Origin: Levilactobacillus spicheri DSM 15429
Lineage (GTDB): Bacteria; Bacillota; Bacilli; Lactobacillales; Lactobacillaceae
Direction of reading: 5' to 3'
DNA length: 64,000 bases
Assembly: GCF_001435095.1 (NCBI RefSeq)
Contig: NZ_AZFC01000003.1
Span: 107,649-171,648, forward strand
Part shown: one piece after another, positions 1-9,675 of the stretch
How positions within the stretch are numbered: position 1 is the first letter of the stretch
Layout of the letters: each line of letters begins with the position of its first letter
Notes under the pieces: model-generated
The model's database searches: none
What the model was told of the DNA's origin: nothing
Seen by the model: only the letters and a program-made list of their open reading frames with translations
Program-made: the position numbers and the translations under genes

Positions 1-467
1 GCGAAAGCCTGGGCTTCTTACCCGGGGACCTGAAGGAAAAGGTCGACCCTTACCTGCGGCCCATCTATGATGCGCTGTACGCCATCTTAGGCGCCGAACA
101 CACGACGCGGCTGATGGACCGTGGCGTCATCGAGATCGCCCCGTTGGCCTACATGCGGGGGCGGACCCTGGAGTCGGCCTTCGTCATCTTGGATGAAGCC
201 CAAAACACCACCAACATGCAAATGAAGATGTTCCTGACGCGGCTGGGATTTGGCTCAAAGATGATCGTGAACGGGGATATCTCCCAGATCGACCTGCCCC
301 ACAACACCCGCTCGGGACTGATTCAAGCCCAACACATTCTACAAAATGTTCGGCACATCGCCTTTGTGACCTTTACGGCGGACGATGTGGTGCGGCACCC
401 AGTCGTGGCCAGCATCATTAACGCTTACGAGGCGAACGAAACTCAACCAAATGGAGCTAAAAAATAA
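1..467 (+). CDS. phoH: PhoH-family ATPase, 3' part
   Basis: Only the C-terminal ~154 residues are in the window; the frame is open from base 3 and the start lies upstream. PhoH proteins are P-loop ATPases of the SF1 helicase fold, thought to act in RNA metabolism. The visible part has the family's [14 protein letters not shown] segment, the Walker B stretch VILDEAQN (about base 185) and the downstream NGD and QIDLP motifs. The Walker A half is missing because of the window edge. The stop codon overlaps the ybeY start (TAATG), so the two are translationally coupled, as phoH-ybeY-dgkA-era usually is in Firmicutes. Confidence 0.93.
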   Translation, partial: ESLGFLPGDLKEKVDPYLRPIYDALYAILGAEHTTRLMDRGVIEIAPLAYMRGRTLESAFVILDEAQNTTNMQMKMFLTRLGFGSKMIVNGDISQIDLPHNTRSGLIQAQHILQNVRHIAFVTFTADDVVRHPVVASIINAYEANETQPNGAKK

Positions 468-955
468 TGGATTTAGAGATTTACGATAAGACCCACGACG
501 GCGTTCCCGCCGAAAAGATTCAATTGATTCAAGACGTCCTGCAGTACGCGGGCACCTACCTGAAGTTAGCGGACAACACCGAAATGTCGGTCACGTTGAT
601 GAACAACGAAGACATTCACCGGATCAACAAGCAGTACCGCGGCGTGGACCGGGCGACCGACGTCATCAGCTTTGCCATCGAGGATGACGAAGCCGCCGAT
701 GACGACTTTCCCCTGGTCATGGACGACGAACTCGCCGCGGAGATCCCCGAAAATATCGGGGACATCTTCGTATCCATGGACAAGGTCAGTGAACAGGCGG
801 AGTACCTGGGTCACTCCTACGACCGGGAACTGGGCTTCTTGGTCGTGCACGGGTTCTTACACCTGAACGGGTACGATCACATGGAGCCCGCGGACGAAAA
901 GGTCATGTTTAAGCTGCAGGCCGACATCTTAGATGCCTATGGCCTCAAGCGATAA
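467..955 (+). CDS. ybeY: Endoribonuclease YbeY (16S rRNA maturation)
   Basis: YbeY is a zinc-dependent single-strand endoribonuclease for rRNA 3'-end maturation and 70S quality control in the cytoplasm. The 162-residue product carries the family signature HGFLHLNGYDH at residues 128-138, giving the three zinc-binding histidines H128, H132 and H138. An acidic insert (DDEAADDD region, about residues 70-85) before the conserved GDIFVS strand is common in lactobacilli. The ATG overlaps the phoH stop, and the 3' end overlaps the next gene, so this is a tightly packed operon. Identification rests on the motif plus synteny. Confidence 0.95.
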   Translation: MDLEIYDKTHDGVPAEKIQLIQDVLQYAGTYLKLADNTEMSVTLMNNEDIHRINKQYRGVDRATDVISFAIEDDEAADDDFPLVMDDELAAEIPENIGDIFVSMDKVSEQAEYLGHSYDRELGFLVVHGFLHLNGYDHMEPADEKVMFKLQADILDAYGLKR

Positions 956-1328
956 GCAGACCGGGAAGAACCGGGCGTTCCGGCAGTCCCTGGGGCACGC
1001 CGTTGACGGGCTCAAGGCACTGTACCGGTATGAACGCAATTTTCGTAAACACCTCGTCGTCGGCAGCCTCGCCGTGTTGGCCGGACTTATCCTGCAGCTA
1101 ACGGTCAACGAGTGGCTGTGGCTGACGCTGGCCATCTTTTTGGTGTTGATTGCGGAGACGTTGAACACCATCGTGGAAGCGGTGGTCGATCTCGTGGTGG
1201 GGCAGACCTATCACGATTTAGCAAAACGGGCCAAGGACGTGGCCGCGGGAGGGGTGCTCTTAGCCGCCCTGTTTGCGGTCATCGTCGGCTGTTTAGTCAT
1301 GGCGCCAGCGCTGATGCGTTGGTTCTGA
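933..1328 (+). CDS. dgkA: Diacylglycerol/undecaprenol kinase
   Basis: A small integral membrane kinase of the DgkA family; Gram-positive members mostly phosphorylate undecaprenol for cell-wall lipid carrier recycling. The 131-residue product has a polar N-terminus and hydrophobic segments at about residues 43-72 and 105-128. The family signature [10 protein letters not shown] lies at about residues 74-83, with the catalytic and metal-binding Glu and Asn. The start at 933 overlaps ybeY by 23 bases; ATG 939 is an alternative that would shorten it by two residues. The position between ybeY and era is standard. The precise lipid substrate is inferred. Confidence 0.92.
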   Translation: MPMASSDKQTGKNRAFRQSLGHAVDGLKALYRYERNFRKHLVVGSLAVLAGLILQLTVNEWLWLTLAIFLVLIAETLNTIVEAVVDLVVGQTYHDLAKRAKDVAAGGVLLAALFAVIVGCLVMAPALMRWF

Positions 1329-1341
1329 GGAGGAAGTACCA

Positions 1342-2247
1342 GTGGATAATCCAAATTACAAATCCGGGTTCGTGGCCATCGTTGGCCGGCCGAACGTCGG
1401 TAAATCAACGTTTTTAAACCGGGTGATCGGTCAAAAGATCGCCATCATGTCGAACACGGCCCAGACCACCCGCAACAAGATCCAAGGCATCTATACGACC
1501 GATGAGGCCCAAATCGTCTTCATCGATACGCCGGGGGTCCACAAACCCAAGACCCAATTGGGCGATTACATGGTCAAGTCGGCGCTGTCCGCCCTGAACG
1601 AAGTCGACGCCGTTTTGTTCATGATCAACGCCGCCGAGAAGCGGGGCGCGGGGGACAACTTCATCATCGACCGGCTGAAGGGCATCAAGGCGCCGGTCTA
1701 CCTGTTGGTCAATAAGATCGACCAGATTCACCCGGACGACCTGCTGGCCATCATGGACCAGTACAAGACGGCCCTGCCGTGGAAGGCGGTTTACCCGATT
1801 TCCGCGTTGGAGGGGAACAACGTCAACGAATTTCTCGGTGACCTGGTGGACCAGATGCCTAACGGTCCCCAGTACTACCCGGCCGACCAGTTGACGGACC
1901 ATCCGGAACGGTTCGTGGTCAGTGAACTGATTCGCGAAAAGATCTTCATGCTGACCCGTGAAGAGGTGCCGCATTCCGTCGCCGTCGAGATCGAAAGCAT
2001 GAAGACGCAGGCCAATGACCGGGTCCGCATCGAGGCGACGATCATCGTGGAACGGCCAACGCAAAAGGGCATCATGATCGGCAAGGGCGGCAGCATGCTG
2101 AAGAAGATCGGGACGATGGCGCGGCAGGATATCGAACACCTGCTGGGCAGTCCCGTTTACCTGCAGCTGTTCGTCAAGGTTCAGCCAGGGTGGCGCGATA
2201 AGTCGAACCTGCTGAAATCCTACGGGTACCGGAACAGCGATATCTAG
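1342..2247 (+). CDS. era: GTPase Era
   Basis: Era is an essential GTPase that binds 16S rRNA near its 3' end and assists 30S assembly. The 301-residue product shows the G1 loop GRPNVGKST at residues 15-23, the switch II DTPG motif near residue 62, the NKID specificity motif near 123, and a C-terminal KH domain with IGKGG near 248. Translation begins at GTG 1342, placed 8 bases after a strong GGAGGAAGT site. It follows dgkA closely and is followed by a terminator, so it is probably the last gene of the phoH-ybeY-dgkA-era unit. Confidence 0.97.
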   Translation: MDNPNYKSGFVAIVGRPNVGKSTFLNRVIGQKIAIMSNTAQTTRNKIQGIYTTDEAQIVFIDTPGVHKPKTQLGDYMVKSALSALNEVDAVLFMINAAEKRGAGDNFIIDRLKGIKAPVYLLVNKIDQIHPDDLLAIMDQYKTALPWKAVYPISALEGNNVNEFLGDLVDQMPNGPQYYPADQLTDHPERFVVSELIREKIFMLTREEVPHSVAVEIESMKTQANDRVRIEATIIVERPTQKGIMIGKGGSMLKKIGTMARQDIEHLLGSPVYLQLFVKVQPGWRDKSNLLKSYGYRNSDI

Positions 2248-2271
2248 GGGTCATTTAAAAAGCATTGAAGG

Positions 2272-2314
2272 AAACGATAGGCGGGAGGCTGGTCAGGTCA
2301 GCGCCTATCGTTTT
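2272..2314 (+). terminator. Intrinsic terminator after era
   Basis: The inverted repeat ACGATAGGCG / CGCCTATCGT is followed by TTTTG. It separates era from recO, so recO is either read through or has its own weak promoter in the short remaining gap. Confidence 0.75.
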
Positions 2315-2343
2315 GTGATTTCAGACGGAGGGAGGACGCCAGA

Positions 2344-3132
2344 ATGGCACGACACGTCACGGATTTTAACGGAATCTTGTTATTTCGCCGGGACTACGCC
2401 GAACGAGATTACCTGGTCAAGTTTCTGACCCAGGAGTTCGGCAAGAAGATGTTTTTGGTGCGCGGGGCCAAGAAGCGGGGCTTTAAGATGACCGCCGATA
2501 TCCTCCCGTTCACGGTCGGGCGGTACGTGGGCGACATCGCCGATGAGGGCTTGTCCTACATTCGCACGGCCCGCGAGACCCGGCAGTTTCAAGCGATTGG
2601 GACCGATATTTTCAAGAACGCCTACGCGACTTACATCATGAGCCTGGTCGATACCGCCTTTCCCGACAGTCAACAGCTGCCGGACTGGTATCACCGGGTC
2701 TACCGGGCCCTGGAATTGATCGACGAGGGGCTGAATCCGGCCATCGTGACCAACATCGTGGAGATTCAGCTGATGCCGGCCTTCGGGGTGGCCCCCCAGC
2801 TCCAGGGGTGTGCCATCTGCGGCCGCACCGACCTGCCGTTTGACTACTCGGAGAGCTACGGGGGACTTTTGTGCCAGCAGCACTGGGCGGCCGACCCGCG
2901 GCGATTGCACCTGAGCCAACGGACGATTTATTATCTGCGGCAGTTTTCGGTGATCGACCTGGACCGGATTCACACCATTCAGGTCAAACCCACCACGGAA
3001 CACGCGTTGCGGCAGTTGATGGATGAGATCTATGCCAGTCAGATCGGGGTCCATCCCAAGAGCAAGCGGTTCTTAGACCAGATGCAGACCTGGGCACCCA
3101 AATTAATGGCTGACCCGACGGATGATGATTGA
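2344..3132 (+). CDS. recO: DNA repair protein RecO
   Basis: RecO loads RecA onto SSB-coated single-stranded DNA together with RecR in gap repair. The 262-residue product has an N-terminal OB-fold region (residues ~1-80) and the helical C-terminal domain with a zinc-ribbon-like pair: C156-x2-C159 (CAIC) and a CQQH motif around residues 178-181. A GGAGGGAGG site precedes ATG 2344. Its place between era and glyQS matches lactobacilli. Confidence 0.94.
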   Translation: MARHVTDFNGILLFRRDYAERDYLVKFLTQEFGKKMFLVRGAKKRGFKMTADILPFTVGRYVGDIADEGLSYIRTARETRQFQAIGTDIFKNAYATYIMSLVDTAFPDSQQLPDWYHRVYRALELIDEGLNPAIVTNIVEIQLMPAFGVAPQLQGCAICGRTDLPFDYSESYGGLLCQQHWAADPRRLHLSQRTIYYLRQFSVIDLDRIHTIQVKPTTEHALRQLMDEIYASQIGVHPKSKRFLDQMQTWAPKLMADPTDDD

Positions 3133-3189
3133 CAATCACCTCCGAGACGCTTATGATTAATTTCAGTTAAATAAGTCGATTATGATGAA

Positions 3190-3390
3190 TGAAAAGCGCG
3201 GTGGCGCATGCAGACAGCGAGTTCGGGTGAGTGGAAGCCGGACCATGACCACCGGGTATTGGCACATTCGGAGTCGTTTCCAAGTAAGCTGCTAGTCGGA
3301 TGACTAGAAGTAGGGTGGAACCGCGAAAATTATTTCGTCCCTACGTGAATCTACCAGTGTCTGGTGGAGTTCACGTAGGGACTTTTTTTG
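3190..3390 (+). promoter_or_regulatory. Glycine T-box leader of glyQS
   Basis: The untranslated region before glyQ carries the conserved T-box antiterminator sequence AGGGTGGAACCGCG at about 3313-3326. A terminator follows, pairing GTCCCTACGTGAA with TTCACGTAGGGAC and then a T run (3339-3389). A stem I region upstream holds GGC followed by A at 3261-3263 (context TATTGGCAC), which fits a glycine specifier. Uncharged tRNA-Gly should stabilise the antiterminator and turn on glyQS. The exact 5' end and specifier loop were not folded, so those limits are approximate. Confidence 0.93.
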
Positions 3391-3425
3391 CGCACTTATT
3401 AGACCAATAAGGAGGAACAGCATCC

Positions 3426-4352
3426 ATGACAGAAAAACTGTCCATGCAAGCAATCATTTTGAAGTTACAGCAGTACTGGTCTGCCCAGGGCTGCATGCTG
3501 ATGCAAGCTTACGATACCGAAAAAGGGGCCGGCACCATGAGTCCCTACACGTTCTTACGGGCGATCGGTCCCGAACCGTGGAACGCGGCCTACGTGGAAC
3601 CATCCCGGCGGCCAGCCGACGGGCGTTACGGGGAGAACCCGAACCGGTTGTACCAACACCACCAATTCCAAGTGGTCATGAAGCCGTCGCCCGATAACAT
3701 TCAGGAACTTTACCTGAACAGTTTGCGGGAACTGGGCATCGACCCGTTGGAACACGACATTCGGTTCGTAGAAGACAACTGGGAGAACCCTTCCATGGGG
3801 TGTGCCGGTGTTGGTTGGGAAGTTTGGCTGGACGGGATGGAAGTCACCCAGTTCACCTACTTCCAAGTCGTGGGGGGCCAAACGGTGGATCCCGTGACCT
3901 CCGAAGTGACCTACGGGTTGGAACGGCTCGCGTCCTACATCCAGGACGTGAACTCCGTGTTCGATCTCGAATGGGGCGACGGCGTCAAGTACGGGGACAT
4001 CTTCAAGGAACCCGAATACGAACACTCCAAGTACAGTTTTGAGGAGAGCAACCAGGCCATGCTGGCGCGGCACTTCGACGAGTACGAAGACGAGGCTAAG
4101 AAGCAGATTGCGAACGGCCTGGTCCACCCGGCTTACGACTACGTGCTGAAGTGCAGCCACACCTTTAACCTGTTGGACGCCCGGGGCGCCGTTTCCGTGA
4201 CGGAACGGGCCGGCTACCTATCCCGGATTCGGAACATGGCACGGGCCATCGCCAAGGCCTTCGTGGCGGAACGGAAGAAGCGGGGCTTCCCATTGATCAA
4301 GGATGAGCAGTTACGACAAAAATTATTAGCGGATTCTGAGGAGGCAAAATAA
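3426..4352 (+). CDS. glyQ: Glycyl-tRNA synthetase alpha subunit
   Basis: The alpha chain of the bacterial alpha2-beta2 class II glycyl-tRNA synthetase carries the aminoacylation active site. The 308-residue length and sequence are typical: N-terminal [12 protein letters not shown], then the [19 protein letters not shown] block and the [19 protein letters not shown] motif. The ATG follows an AAGGAGGAA site and the T-box leader. The stop overlaps the glyS start (TAATG), so the two subunits are translationally coupled. Confidence 0.98.
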   Translation: MTEKLSMQAIILKLQQYWSAQGCMLMQAYDTEKGAGTMSPYTFLRAIGPEPWNAAYVEPSRRPADGRYGENPNRLYQHHQFQVVMKPSPDNIQELYLNSLRELGIDPLEHDIRFVEDNWENPSMGCAGVGWEVWLDGMEVTQFTYFQVVGGQTVDPVTSEVTYGLERLASYIQDVNSVFDLEWGDGVKYGDIFKEPEYEHSKYSFEESNQAMLARHFDEYEDEAKKQIANGLVHPAYDYVLKCSHTFNLLDARGAVSVTERAGYLSRIRNMARAIAKAFVAERKKRGFPLIKDEQLRQKLLADSEEAK

Positions 4353-6427
4353 TGGCACACACATTTTTACTAGAAGTTGGATTGGAAGAAATGCCAGCTC
4401 ACGTGGTGACGCCTGCTATTCGGCAACTTCAGAAGCGCGTGGCGGACTACCTGAAGGAACAACGGGTCAGCTATGAGGCCATCAAGCCCTTCTCCACGCC
4501 CCGGCGGTTAGCGCTGGAAATCACCGGCTTAGCCGACAAGCAAGAAGACGTGAGCGAGTCCGTCAAGGGCCCGGCCAAGAAGATCGCCCAGGACGCCGAT
4601 GGTCAGTGGACGAAACCCGCTATCGGGTTCACCCGGGGCCAAGGCCTGACGCCCGACGACATCGTCTTCAAGGAATTCAAGGGGACCGAATACGTCTACG
4701 TGGACAAGTTTATCGCCGGGAAGCCGGTCGCCGAAGTGCTCGCGGGCTTACACGACGTGATCACCGCTATGACGTTCCCGACCATGATGAAGTGGGGCAC
4801 CCACCACTTCGAGTACATCCGGCCGATTCGCTGGCTGGTCGCCCTGCTGGATGAGCAAGTCATTCCGTTCAGCATCCTGGACGTGACGACCGACCGTATC
4901 ACCCAGGGCCACCGGTTCTTGGGCAAGGAGATCACGCTGAAGACCGCGGCGGACTACGAAGAGCAGTTGACCAGCGAATACGTGATCGCCGACGCCGCTA
5001 AGCGCAAGGCCCTGATCAAGAAGCAGATCGAAAAGATCGCCAGTGATCATGACTGGAACGTGACGATCGATGCGGGGCTGTTGGAAGAAGTCAACAACCT
5101 GGTCGAGTGGCCCACGGCTTTTGAAGGGACCTTTGATCCGAAGTACCTGACGATCCCCGACGAAGTGTTGATCACGTCCATGCGGGACCATCAACGGTTC
5201 TTCTACGCCCGGAGCCAAGCCGGTGACTTGCTGCCGAACTTCATCTCCGTACGTAACGGGACCGACCACGACCTGCAAAACGTCGTGGCGGGGAACGAAA
5301 AGGTCTTGACGGCCCGGTTGGAAGACGCCATGTTCTTCTACAAGGAAGACCAAAAGAAGACCATCGCCGACTACGTGGACCGCTTGAAGACCGTCAGCTT
5401 CCACGATAAGATCAGCACCATGGCCGAAAAGATGGCCCGGGTCGAGGCCATCGTGAAGGTGCTGGCACAGCACCTGAACCTCAACGACGCGCAGACTCAA
5501 GCCGCCGTACGGGCGAGCCAGATCTACAAGTTCGACCTCGTGACCGGGATGGTCGGCGAATTTGCCGAACTCCAAGGGGTCATGGGTGAGAAGTACGCCC
5601 TGTTACAGGGCGAAGATCCCGCCGTTGCCCAAGCCATCCGGGAACACTACGAGCCGATCTCGGCCGATGGGGCGTTGCCAACGTCCGTTCCGGGGGCCGT
5701 TTTGGCCCTGGCCGACAAGTTCGACAGTATCCTGACCTTCTTCGCCGCAGGGATGATTCCTAGCGGTTCCAACGACCCGTACGCTTTACGGCGGCAGGCC
5801 ACGGGGATCGTGCGGATCACGACCGACCAGCAGTGGTCCTTGCCGGTGGCCGACCTGGCCAACGCCTTTATCGCGGCGGAACAGGCGGCTAACGTGGCCC
5901 CTGAACTGGATCAGACCAGCCAGATTGCGGCCGTGGTCGCCTTCATCAAGGAACGGATCCGGAAGATCTTCAAGGGGGTCAAGATTCGTTACGACATCGT
6001 GGACGCCGTTTTAGGTGGCAGCAGTACCGATGTGTCGCAGCTGTTCACGGCGGCGGACATCTTGACCGCCCACGCCGCAGACGACAACTTCAAGGCCGTC
6101 ATCGAATCCCTGACGCGGGTCATCCGCTTGTCACAAAAGGCGCCGAAGAACGTGGCGGACATCACGATCGATGCCGCTAAGTTCGAAAACGACAGCGAAG
6201 GCGAGCTGCACACGGGCATCGACCAGGTCGCTGCGGCGGCACCGCAGGGCTTGAACGCGCTGTACGCGGCGCTGGTCGCCGTTCAACCAGCCATCGCCGA
6301 CTACTTCGAAGCCACGATGGTCATGGCCGACGACGAAGCGGTCCGGAATAACCGGTTAGCTGAATTGACGCGCTTGGCTCACTTGACCTTACAATTAGGG
6401 GACCTGGATCAGCTGATTGTGAAGTAA
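4352..6427 (+). CDS. glyS: Glycyl-tRNA synthetase beta subunit
   Basis: The beta subunit binds tRNA and is needed for glycylation with GlyQ. The 691-residue product starts [16 protein letters not shown], a standard GlyS N-terminus. It has the internal KMARVEAIV and [13 protein letters not shown] segments of the HD-like central region and a C-terminal anticodon-binding-like helical domain. No truncation is seen. It is co-transcribed with glyQ under the T-box and ends before a strong terminator. Confidence 0.98.
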   Translation: MAHTFLLEVGLEEMPAHVVTPAIRQLQKRVADYLKEQRVSYEAIKPFSTPRRLALEITGLADKQEDVSESVKGPAKKIAQDADGQWTKPAIGFTRGQGLTPDDIVFKEFKGTEYVYVDKFIAGKPVAEVLAGLHDVITAMTFPTMMKWGTHHFEYIRPIRWLVALLDEQVIPFSILDVTTDRITQGHRFLGKEITLKTAADYEEQLTSEYVIADAAKRKALIKKQIEKIASDHDWNVTIDAGLLEEVNNLVEWPTAFEGTFDPKYLTIPDEVLITSMRDHQRFFYARSQAGDLLPNFISVRNGTDHDLQNVVAGNEKVLTARLEDAMFFYKEDQKKTIADYVDRLKTVSFHDKISTMAEKMARVEAIVKVLAQHLNLNDAQTQAAVRASQIYKFDLVTGMVGEFAELQGVMGEKYALLQGEDPAVAQAIREHYEPISADGALPTSVPGAVLALADKFDSILTFFAAGMIPSGSNDPYALRRQATGIVRITTDQQWSLPVADLANAFIAAEQAANVAPELDQTSQIAAVVAFIKERIRKIFKGVKIRYDIVDAVLGGSSTDVSQLFTAADILTAHAADDNFKAVIESLTRVIRLSQKAPKNVADITIDAAKFENDSEGELHTGIDQVAAAAPQGLNALYAALVAVQPAIADYFEATMVMADDEAVRNNRLAELTRLAHLTLQLGDLDQLIVK

Positions 6428-6501
6428 GCAAAGCATCATTGACCGGTTCACCGGTCATGAAGCGATCCCAAAAAACGCGTTGACAACTGAACGCGGATAC
6501 A

Positions 6502-6547
6502 AAAAGAACGGCGCTCCTCATAAAATTGAGGGGCGCCGTTCTTTTTT
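6502..6547. terminator. Bidirectional terminator between glyS and a leftward gene
   Basis: The hairpin AAGAACGGCGC / GCGCCGTTCTT has T-rich tails on both strands. It lies between the convergent glyS and the small basic protein gene, so it can serve both. Confidence 0.85.
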
Positions 6548-6573
6548 GTCGGCTGTTCTGATTGCTAGAATGC

Positions 6574-6885
6574 CTAGTTGAAGGAATCGTGATGGTGGGC
6601 TCGGTGGCCGGTCGCGTGCTTGCGTTCGGCCCAGGCCTCTTCGGCGACGCGTTGGGCGTGCTCCCGGCGCTTGGTCCGGTTACTCTTGGGCCGAGGACCC
6701 TTGGCCTTGCGTTCGCGGTTCTTTTTGGTCACGGACTTCTTCCGCTCGACCAGCATGGCCGCTTCGGCTTCCTTCTGAGAGAGCAGGCCGCGTTTAACGC
6801 TGGTCATGTAGCGGTCCCAGACTTCGGGACCGACCTTGCTCTTGAGTTTCTTGAGGCGTTCTTTGTCATCTGACGCGTTCGACAT
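6574..6885 (-). CDS. Small highly basic hypothetical protein
   Basis: A 103-residue protein very rich in Lys, Arg, Glu and His, with no membrane segment. The N-terminal part (residues 1-45) looks helical. A basic stretch with KKNRERKAKGPRPKSNR follows at about residues 55-75, and the C-terminus is His-rich (HHH). The composition suggests nucleic acid or ribosome association, but no family was recognised. The leftward start has a good AAGGAGCC-type site about 7 bases upstream. An overlapping rightward frame in the same DNA is judged a shadow because it lacks a ribosome binding site. Confidence 0.7.
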   Translation of the reverse strand: MSNASDDKERLKKLKSKVGPEVWDRYMTSVKRGLLSQKEAEAAMLVERKKSVTKKNRERKAKGPRPKSNRTKRREHAQRVAEEAWAERKHATGHRAHHHDSFN

Positions 6886-6959
6886 GGTAAAGGCTCCTTT
6901 ATCGGGTTCTGATACCCCAGTTTAGCACAGTTGGGCGGAATTGCCTAAGTTTGAAAATG

Positions 6960-7760
6960 CTAAGCGGTCCGGGCCCCGTTAACCAATGAGACGGTCTCGG
7001 GATGGTCGGTGAAGCGGGTGATGGTCGTCACGCCGTGTTGGAGCAGTAACCGCCGGGCGGCAGCAAATTGACTGGCGTAGCCGCTCAGCTGATGGGCATC
7101 GGAACCGATACTGAAACGGTGGCCGCCGTGGGCCAGGTAGCGGGTGATCAGGGCATCGTAGAGGGCGACGTTGCCGTAGTGGTACATGCTCTTGGTATTG
7201 AGCTCGAGGGCCAGGCCTCGCTGGCAGACCAAGGCTAGCATCCGGTCTAACCGGTCGCCGGCGTAGCGGTCGAGTTCTGCGGGGGTCAGGGTCAACTGGC
7301 GCAAGCCGTAGTCGAAGTGGGCCAAAACGTCGGCGGGGACAGGGCTTTCCAAGGCGTCGATGATCAGCTGCAGGTATTCGCGGACCACCTCGGCCACCGG
7401 TAGCTGAAGAACGGTGCGCTGGGTGAAATCAAATTGGCCGTTTTGATGGACCGCTAAGAGCCGCAGGTCGAACGGGTGCCGGTCCAGGTAGGCGATGATT
7501 TTGGCCTCGGCGGCCGCGGTGTACCCGATCTCGACGCCCCGGTAAAGCCGAACGCCGTAGCGCTTCTGCAGGGTCGTTAGCGTGCGACAGTACTTGGCAT
7601 AGTTGGGGACGTTGTTATGGAAATGGGCAACGGGGTTGTGAAAATCCAGTTGTTCGGTCGCGACCACGGGGGCGTTCGGGTGGGCCTGCAGGTAGCGACT
7701 GAGCGGTTCGGTGGAATCAAACGAAAATTCCGAGTGGGGGGATGGGGTAAAAAGGGTCAC
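6960..7760 (-). CDS. PHP-domain phosphoesterase, histidinol-phosphatase-like
   Basis: The 266-residue product belongs to the PHP superfamily; close relatives are annotated as HisK-type histidinol phosphatase. Visible metal-site motifs are PHSEFSFDS (residues ~8-16), LDFHNP, GVEIGY, AVHQNG and GSDAHQ near residue 220. In the first motif the usual His-x-His is Ser-Pro-His, so one expected metal ligand appears lost. No other histidine biosynthesis gene is nearby, so a true histidinol-phosphate role is doubtful and it may act on another phosphoester. It stands alone on the minus strand. Confidence 0.75.
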   Translation of the reverse strand: MTLFTPSPHSEFSFDSTEPLSRYLQAHPNAPVVATEQLDFHNPVAHFHNNVPNYAKYCRTLTTLQKRYGVRLYRGVEIGYTAAAEAKIIAYLDRHPFDLRLLAVHQNGQFDFTQRTVLQLPVAEVVREYLQLIIDALESPVPADVLAHFDYGLRQLTLTPAELDRYAGDRLDRMLALVCQRGLALELNTKSMYHYGNVALYDALITRYLAHGGHRFSIGSDAHQLSGYASQFAAARRLLLQHGVTTITRFTDHPETVSLVNGARTA

Positions 7761-8208
7761 GGATCATCAGGTCTCCTTCTAAAACAGGCAACGGCCAGAT
7801 AACGGCCAATGCCTAATTTCTCATTTTTTAATATTTTCTTAATAATAAGACATTTTGAAAGCAAGCGCAATTGGAAATTTTGAAAGCACATCAGTGAAGG
7901 CTGCGGGCGACTGTAAAGTGCAAAAACGAAACGATATTGCTTATTGCAATAAGCAATTTATCAGGAATCCAGCAACAAGGGGAGTGTCTGGGAGAATCGC
8001 CGGTCGGTCGTTTGGCCAGCCGACCAGGGGATCCTGCCTTGAATAAAAGGTTACCGCGTTACCTTTTTTAAAATGAGAAAGGCGCCTTTAAATAGTTAAA
8101 AAGATTAATAAGGTGAGTCGGCCCAAGCGGGTGTTCACCGAACCTGTGACCCGGTGGGCGTGGTCTACTAGAGGTGTCCTCAGTAATCCGATGAAGGGGG
8201 GCTTCGTC
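7761..8208. other. Intergenic region with strong dyads
   Basis: No convincing gene was found in these ~450 bases. They contain a perfect 22-bp palindrome at 7936-7957 (half-site ATTGCTTATTG). A second inverted repeat, GGTCGG...CCGACC, lies at about 8001-8024. A terminator-like element, AAAAGGT...ACCTTTTTT, lies at 8046-8070. The order of structured sequence followed by a T run would suit a small RNA or a leader for the next gene, but no promoter was identified with confidence. Confidence 0.4.
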
Positions 8209-8448
8209 ATGGCAGCGATGATCTATCTGGTTGAGAACCATCAGGGGAGCGACTACTTTGTCCCCGTTGATTGCAACAATGTTCATCAGGTGGAGGAGAT
8301 CGAGCAACAACACGATTTCGTCTACGGGGAAGTCGCGACCAACACGGCGGCAAGGCGCTTAGTGGCCCGACGTCCTTACTCGGCGGCGTTTCGCCAACGC
8401 CTGTTGCGCCGAATCCAAGCCTACTTTGCCCGGCAGACCCAGGGCTGA
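8209..8448 (+). CDS. Small hypothetical protein
   Basis: A 79-residue protein with no recognised family. It begins MAAMIYLVENH, has a mixed central part and ends in an Arg-rich amphipathic stretch (LLRRIQAYFARQ). ATG 8209 is chosen because AAGGGGGG lies 8 bases upstream. A longer frame from 8113 has no ribosome binding site. A terminator follows 20 bases after the stop. The frame is GC-rich like its neighbours. Whether it is expressed is uncertain. Confidence 0.55.
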   Translation: MAAMIYLVENHQGSDYFVPVDCNNVHQVEEIEQQHDFVYGEVATNTAARRLVARRPYSAAFRQRLLRRIQAYFARQTQG

Positions 8449-8468
8449 CTAGTGGGCTGTGCACCAAG

Positions 8469-8494
8469 TCTGGCGATGGCCAGACTTTTTTGGT
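8469..8494 (+). terminator. Intrinsic terminator before pepI
   Basis: The hairpin AAGTCTGGC-gatg-GCCAGACTT is followed by TTTT, a compact and strong terminator that isolates pepI from the small upstream gene. Confidence 0.88.
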
Positions 8495-8599
8495 GGCAAA
8501 ATGCCTGAATGACTTGAAATTATAAAACGGTTATGAAATGATTAATCTTACATGAGAAGAAACGCAAACTCGTGGTGGGACAGGAAAGGAATTGAGAAG

Positions 8600-9481
8600 A
8601 TGAAGATTGAAGAAGGCTACATGCCGTTTCACGGCTTCAAAACGTATTACCGGATCGTGGGTGAACGCACACCGGGCAAGGCTCCCTTACTACTGATTCA
8701 TGGGGGCCCGGGGTCTTCACACAACTACTTCGAACTCCTGGACGATTATGCTCAGACCGGCCGGCAGCTCATCATGTACGACCAGGTGGGGTGTGGCAAG
8801 TCGTCTCTGCCGGAGGACCGCAGCGTCTACGTGAAGGAGACCTGGGCGGAGGAACTCGTGGCGTTGCGCCAGTACCTGCACCTGGATGAGGTCCACATGC
8901 TGGGCCAGTCGTGGGGTGGTATGTTGGAGATGCTCTACTTGACGAACTATAGTCAACGGGGAGTCAAGAGTGTCATGATCGACGGCTCGCCAGCCTCTAT
9001 CAAACTCTGGACGCAGGAACAGCACCGGCTGATTTCCTATCTTAGTTACGAGGATCGCGCCGCCATTGCCGAGGCCGAACGGACGGGCGACTTCAGTGGC
9101 CCCAAGTACCTCGCGGCGAACGACCGGTACATGGAGCGTTATTGCTGGGATGACCCCGATGAACAGTCTCCGGAACCCCTGCGGCGGCCGACCAACGGTA
9201 AACGCGCCAGCCTCATCGCCGAAGGGCCGAACGAATTCACGGAAAACGGGACGATCAGTGACTTTGAACTGACGGATCAACTGCATAAGATCCACGTGCC
9301 GGTGCTGGTCACCAACGGGACCGACGACCTGTGCACGCCTTTGATCGCCAAGTCGGTCTACGACCACATTCCGGGCGCCCAGTGGCACCTCTTTGCGAAC
9401 AGCCGCCATTTGGCCCTGCTGGATCAACACGACGAGTTCATCAGCGTGTTGGACCACTGGTTGACGACCCACGATGCTTAA
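8600..9481 (+). CDS. pepI: Proline iminopeptidase (alpha/beta hydrolase)
   Basis: Proline iminopeptidase releases N-terminal proline from peptides in the cytoplasm, part of lactobacillar casein or plant peptide use. The 293-residue product has the oxyanion-hole motif HGGPGSSH, the nucleophile elbow GQSWGG, the acid residue in GTDDLCTP and the catalytic His in NSRHLALLD, all in canonical order. The start is placed at ATG 8600 after GGAAAGGAATTGAG. An in-frame start at 8552 would add 16 residues but lacks a site. It is probably a single-gene unit with terminators on both sides. Confidence 0.9.
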   Translation: MKIEEGYMPFHGFKTYYRIVGERTPGKAPLLLIHGGPGSSHNYFELLDDYAQTGRQLIMYDQVGCGKSSLPEDRSVYVKETWAEELVALRQYLHLDEVHMLGQSWGGMLEMLYLTNYSQRGVKSVMIDGSPASIKLWTQEQHRLISYLSYEDRAAIAEAERTGDFSGPKYLAANDRYMERYCWDDPDEQSPEPLRRPTNGKRASLIAEGPNEFTENGTISDFELTDQLHKIHVPVLVTNGTDDLCTPLIAKSVYDHIPGAQWHLFANSRHLALLDQHDEFISVLDHWLTTHDA

Positions 9482-9497
9482 GTGAACGATGCTTGAC

Positions 9498-9549
9498 GGA
9501 ACACTCGGCGTCACGTCCCCGTTGCGGGGCGGGGGTCGGGTGTTCTTTT
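9498..9549 (+). terminator. Terminator after pepI
   Basis: A long imperfect stem GAACAC...GTGTTC encloses the strong inner hairpin CCCCG-ttg-CGGGG and ends in CTTTTG. It fits the 3' end of the pepI transcript. Confidence 0.75.
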
Positions 9550-9582
9550 GCGTCAAAGTTAGGTCGATTTACTTGGCCAAAA

Positions 9583-9611
9583 TTGGACTTCGTGGTACTA
9601 TATATTATGTA
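9583..9611 (+). promoter_or_regulatory. Putative sigma-A promoter of dnaG-rpoD
   Basis: TTGGAC (9583-9588) precedes a T/A-rich stretch with TATTAT and TATGTA as -10 candidates. Spacing to TATGTA is 17. The -10 match is modest, but this is the best promoter in the dnaG leader. Confidence 0.5.
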
Positions 9612-9635
9612 TTTCTACGCACGAATTCCAATCAA

Positions 9636-9675
9636 AGAGTCGCACTTTTCGGGTTTCCGGGGTGCGACTTTTCAA
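9636..9675 (+). terminator. Hairpin with T run inside the dnaG leader (possible attenuator)
   Basis: AAAGAGTCGCAC pairs with GTGCGACTTTT across a GC-rich loop. It lies downstream of the putative promoter and about 40 bases before the dnaG start, so it would terminate or attenuate dnaG-rpoD transcription rather than end an upstream gene. Confidence 0.6.

Noticed and set aside
6562..6873. A 103-residue rightward frame opposite the small basic protein gene
   Set aside because: It has no Shine-Dalgarno site and starts within a few bases of a terminator; the leftward frame has a good site and protein-like composition.
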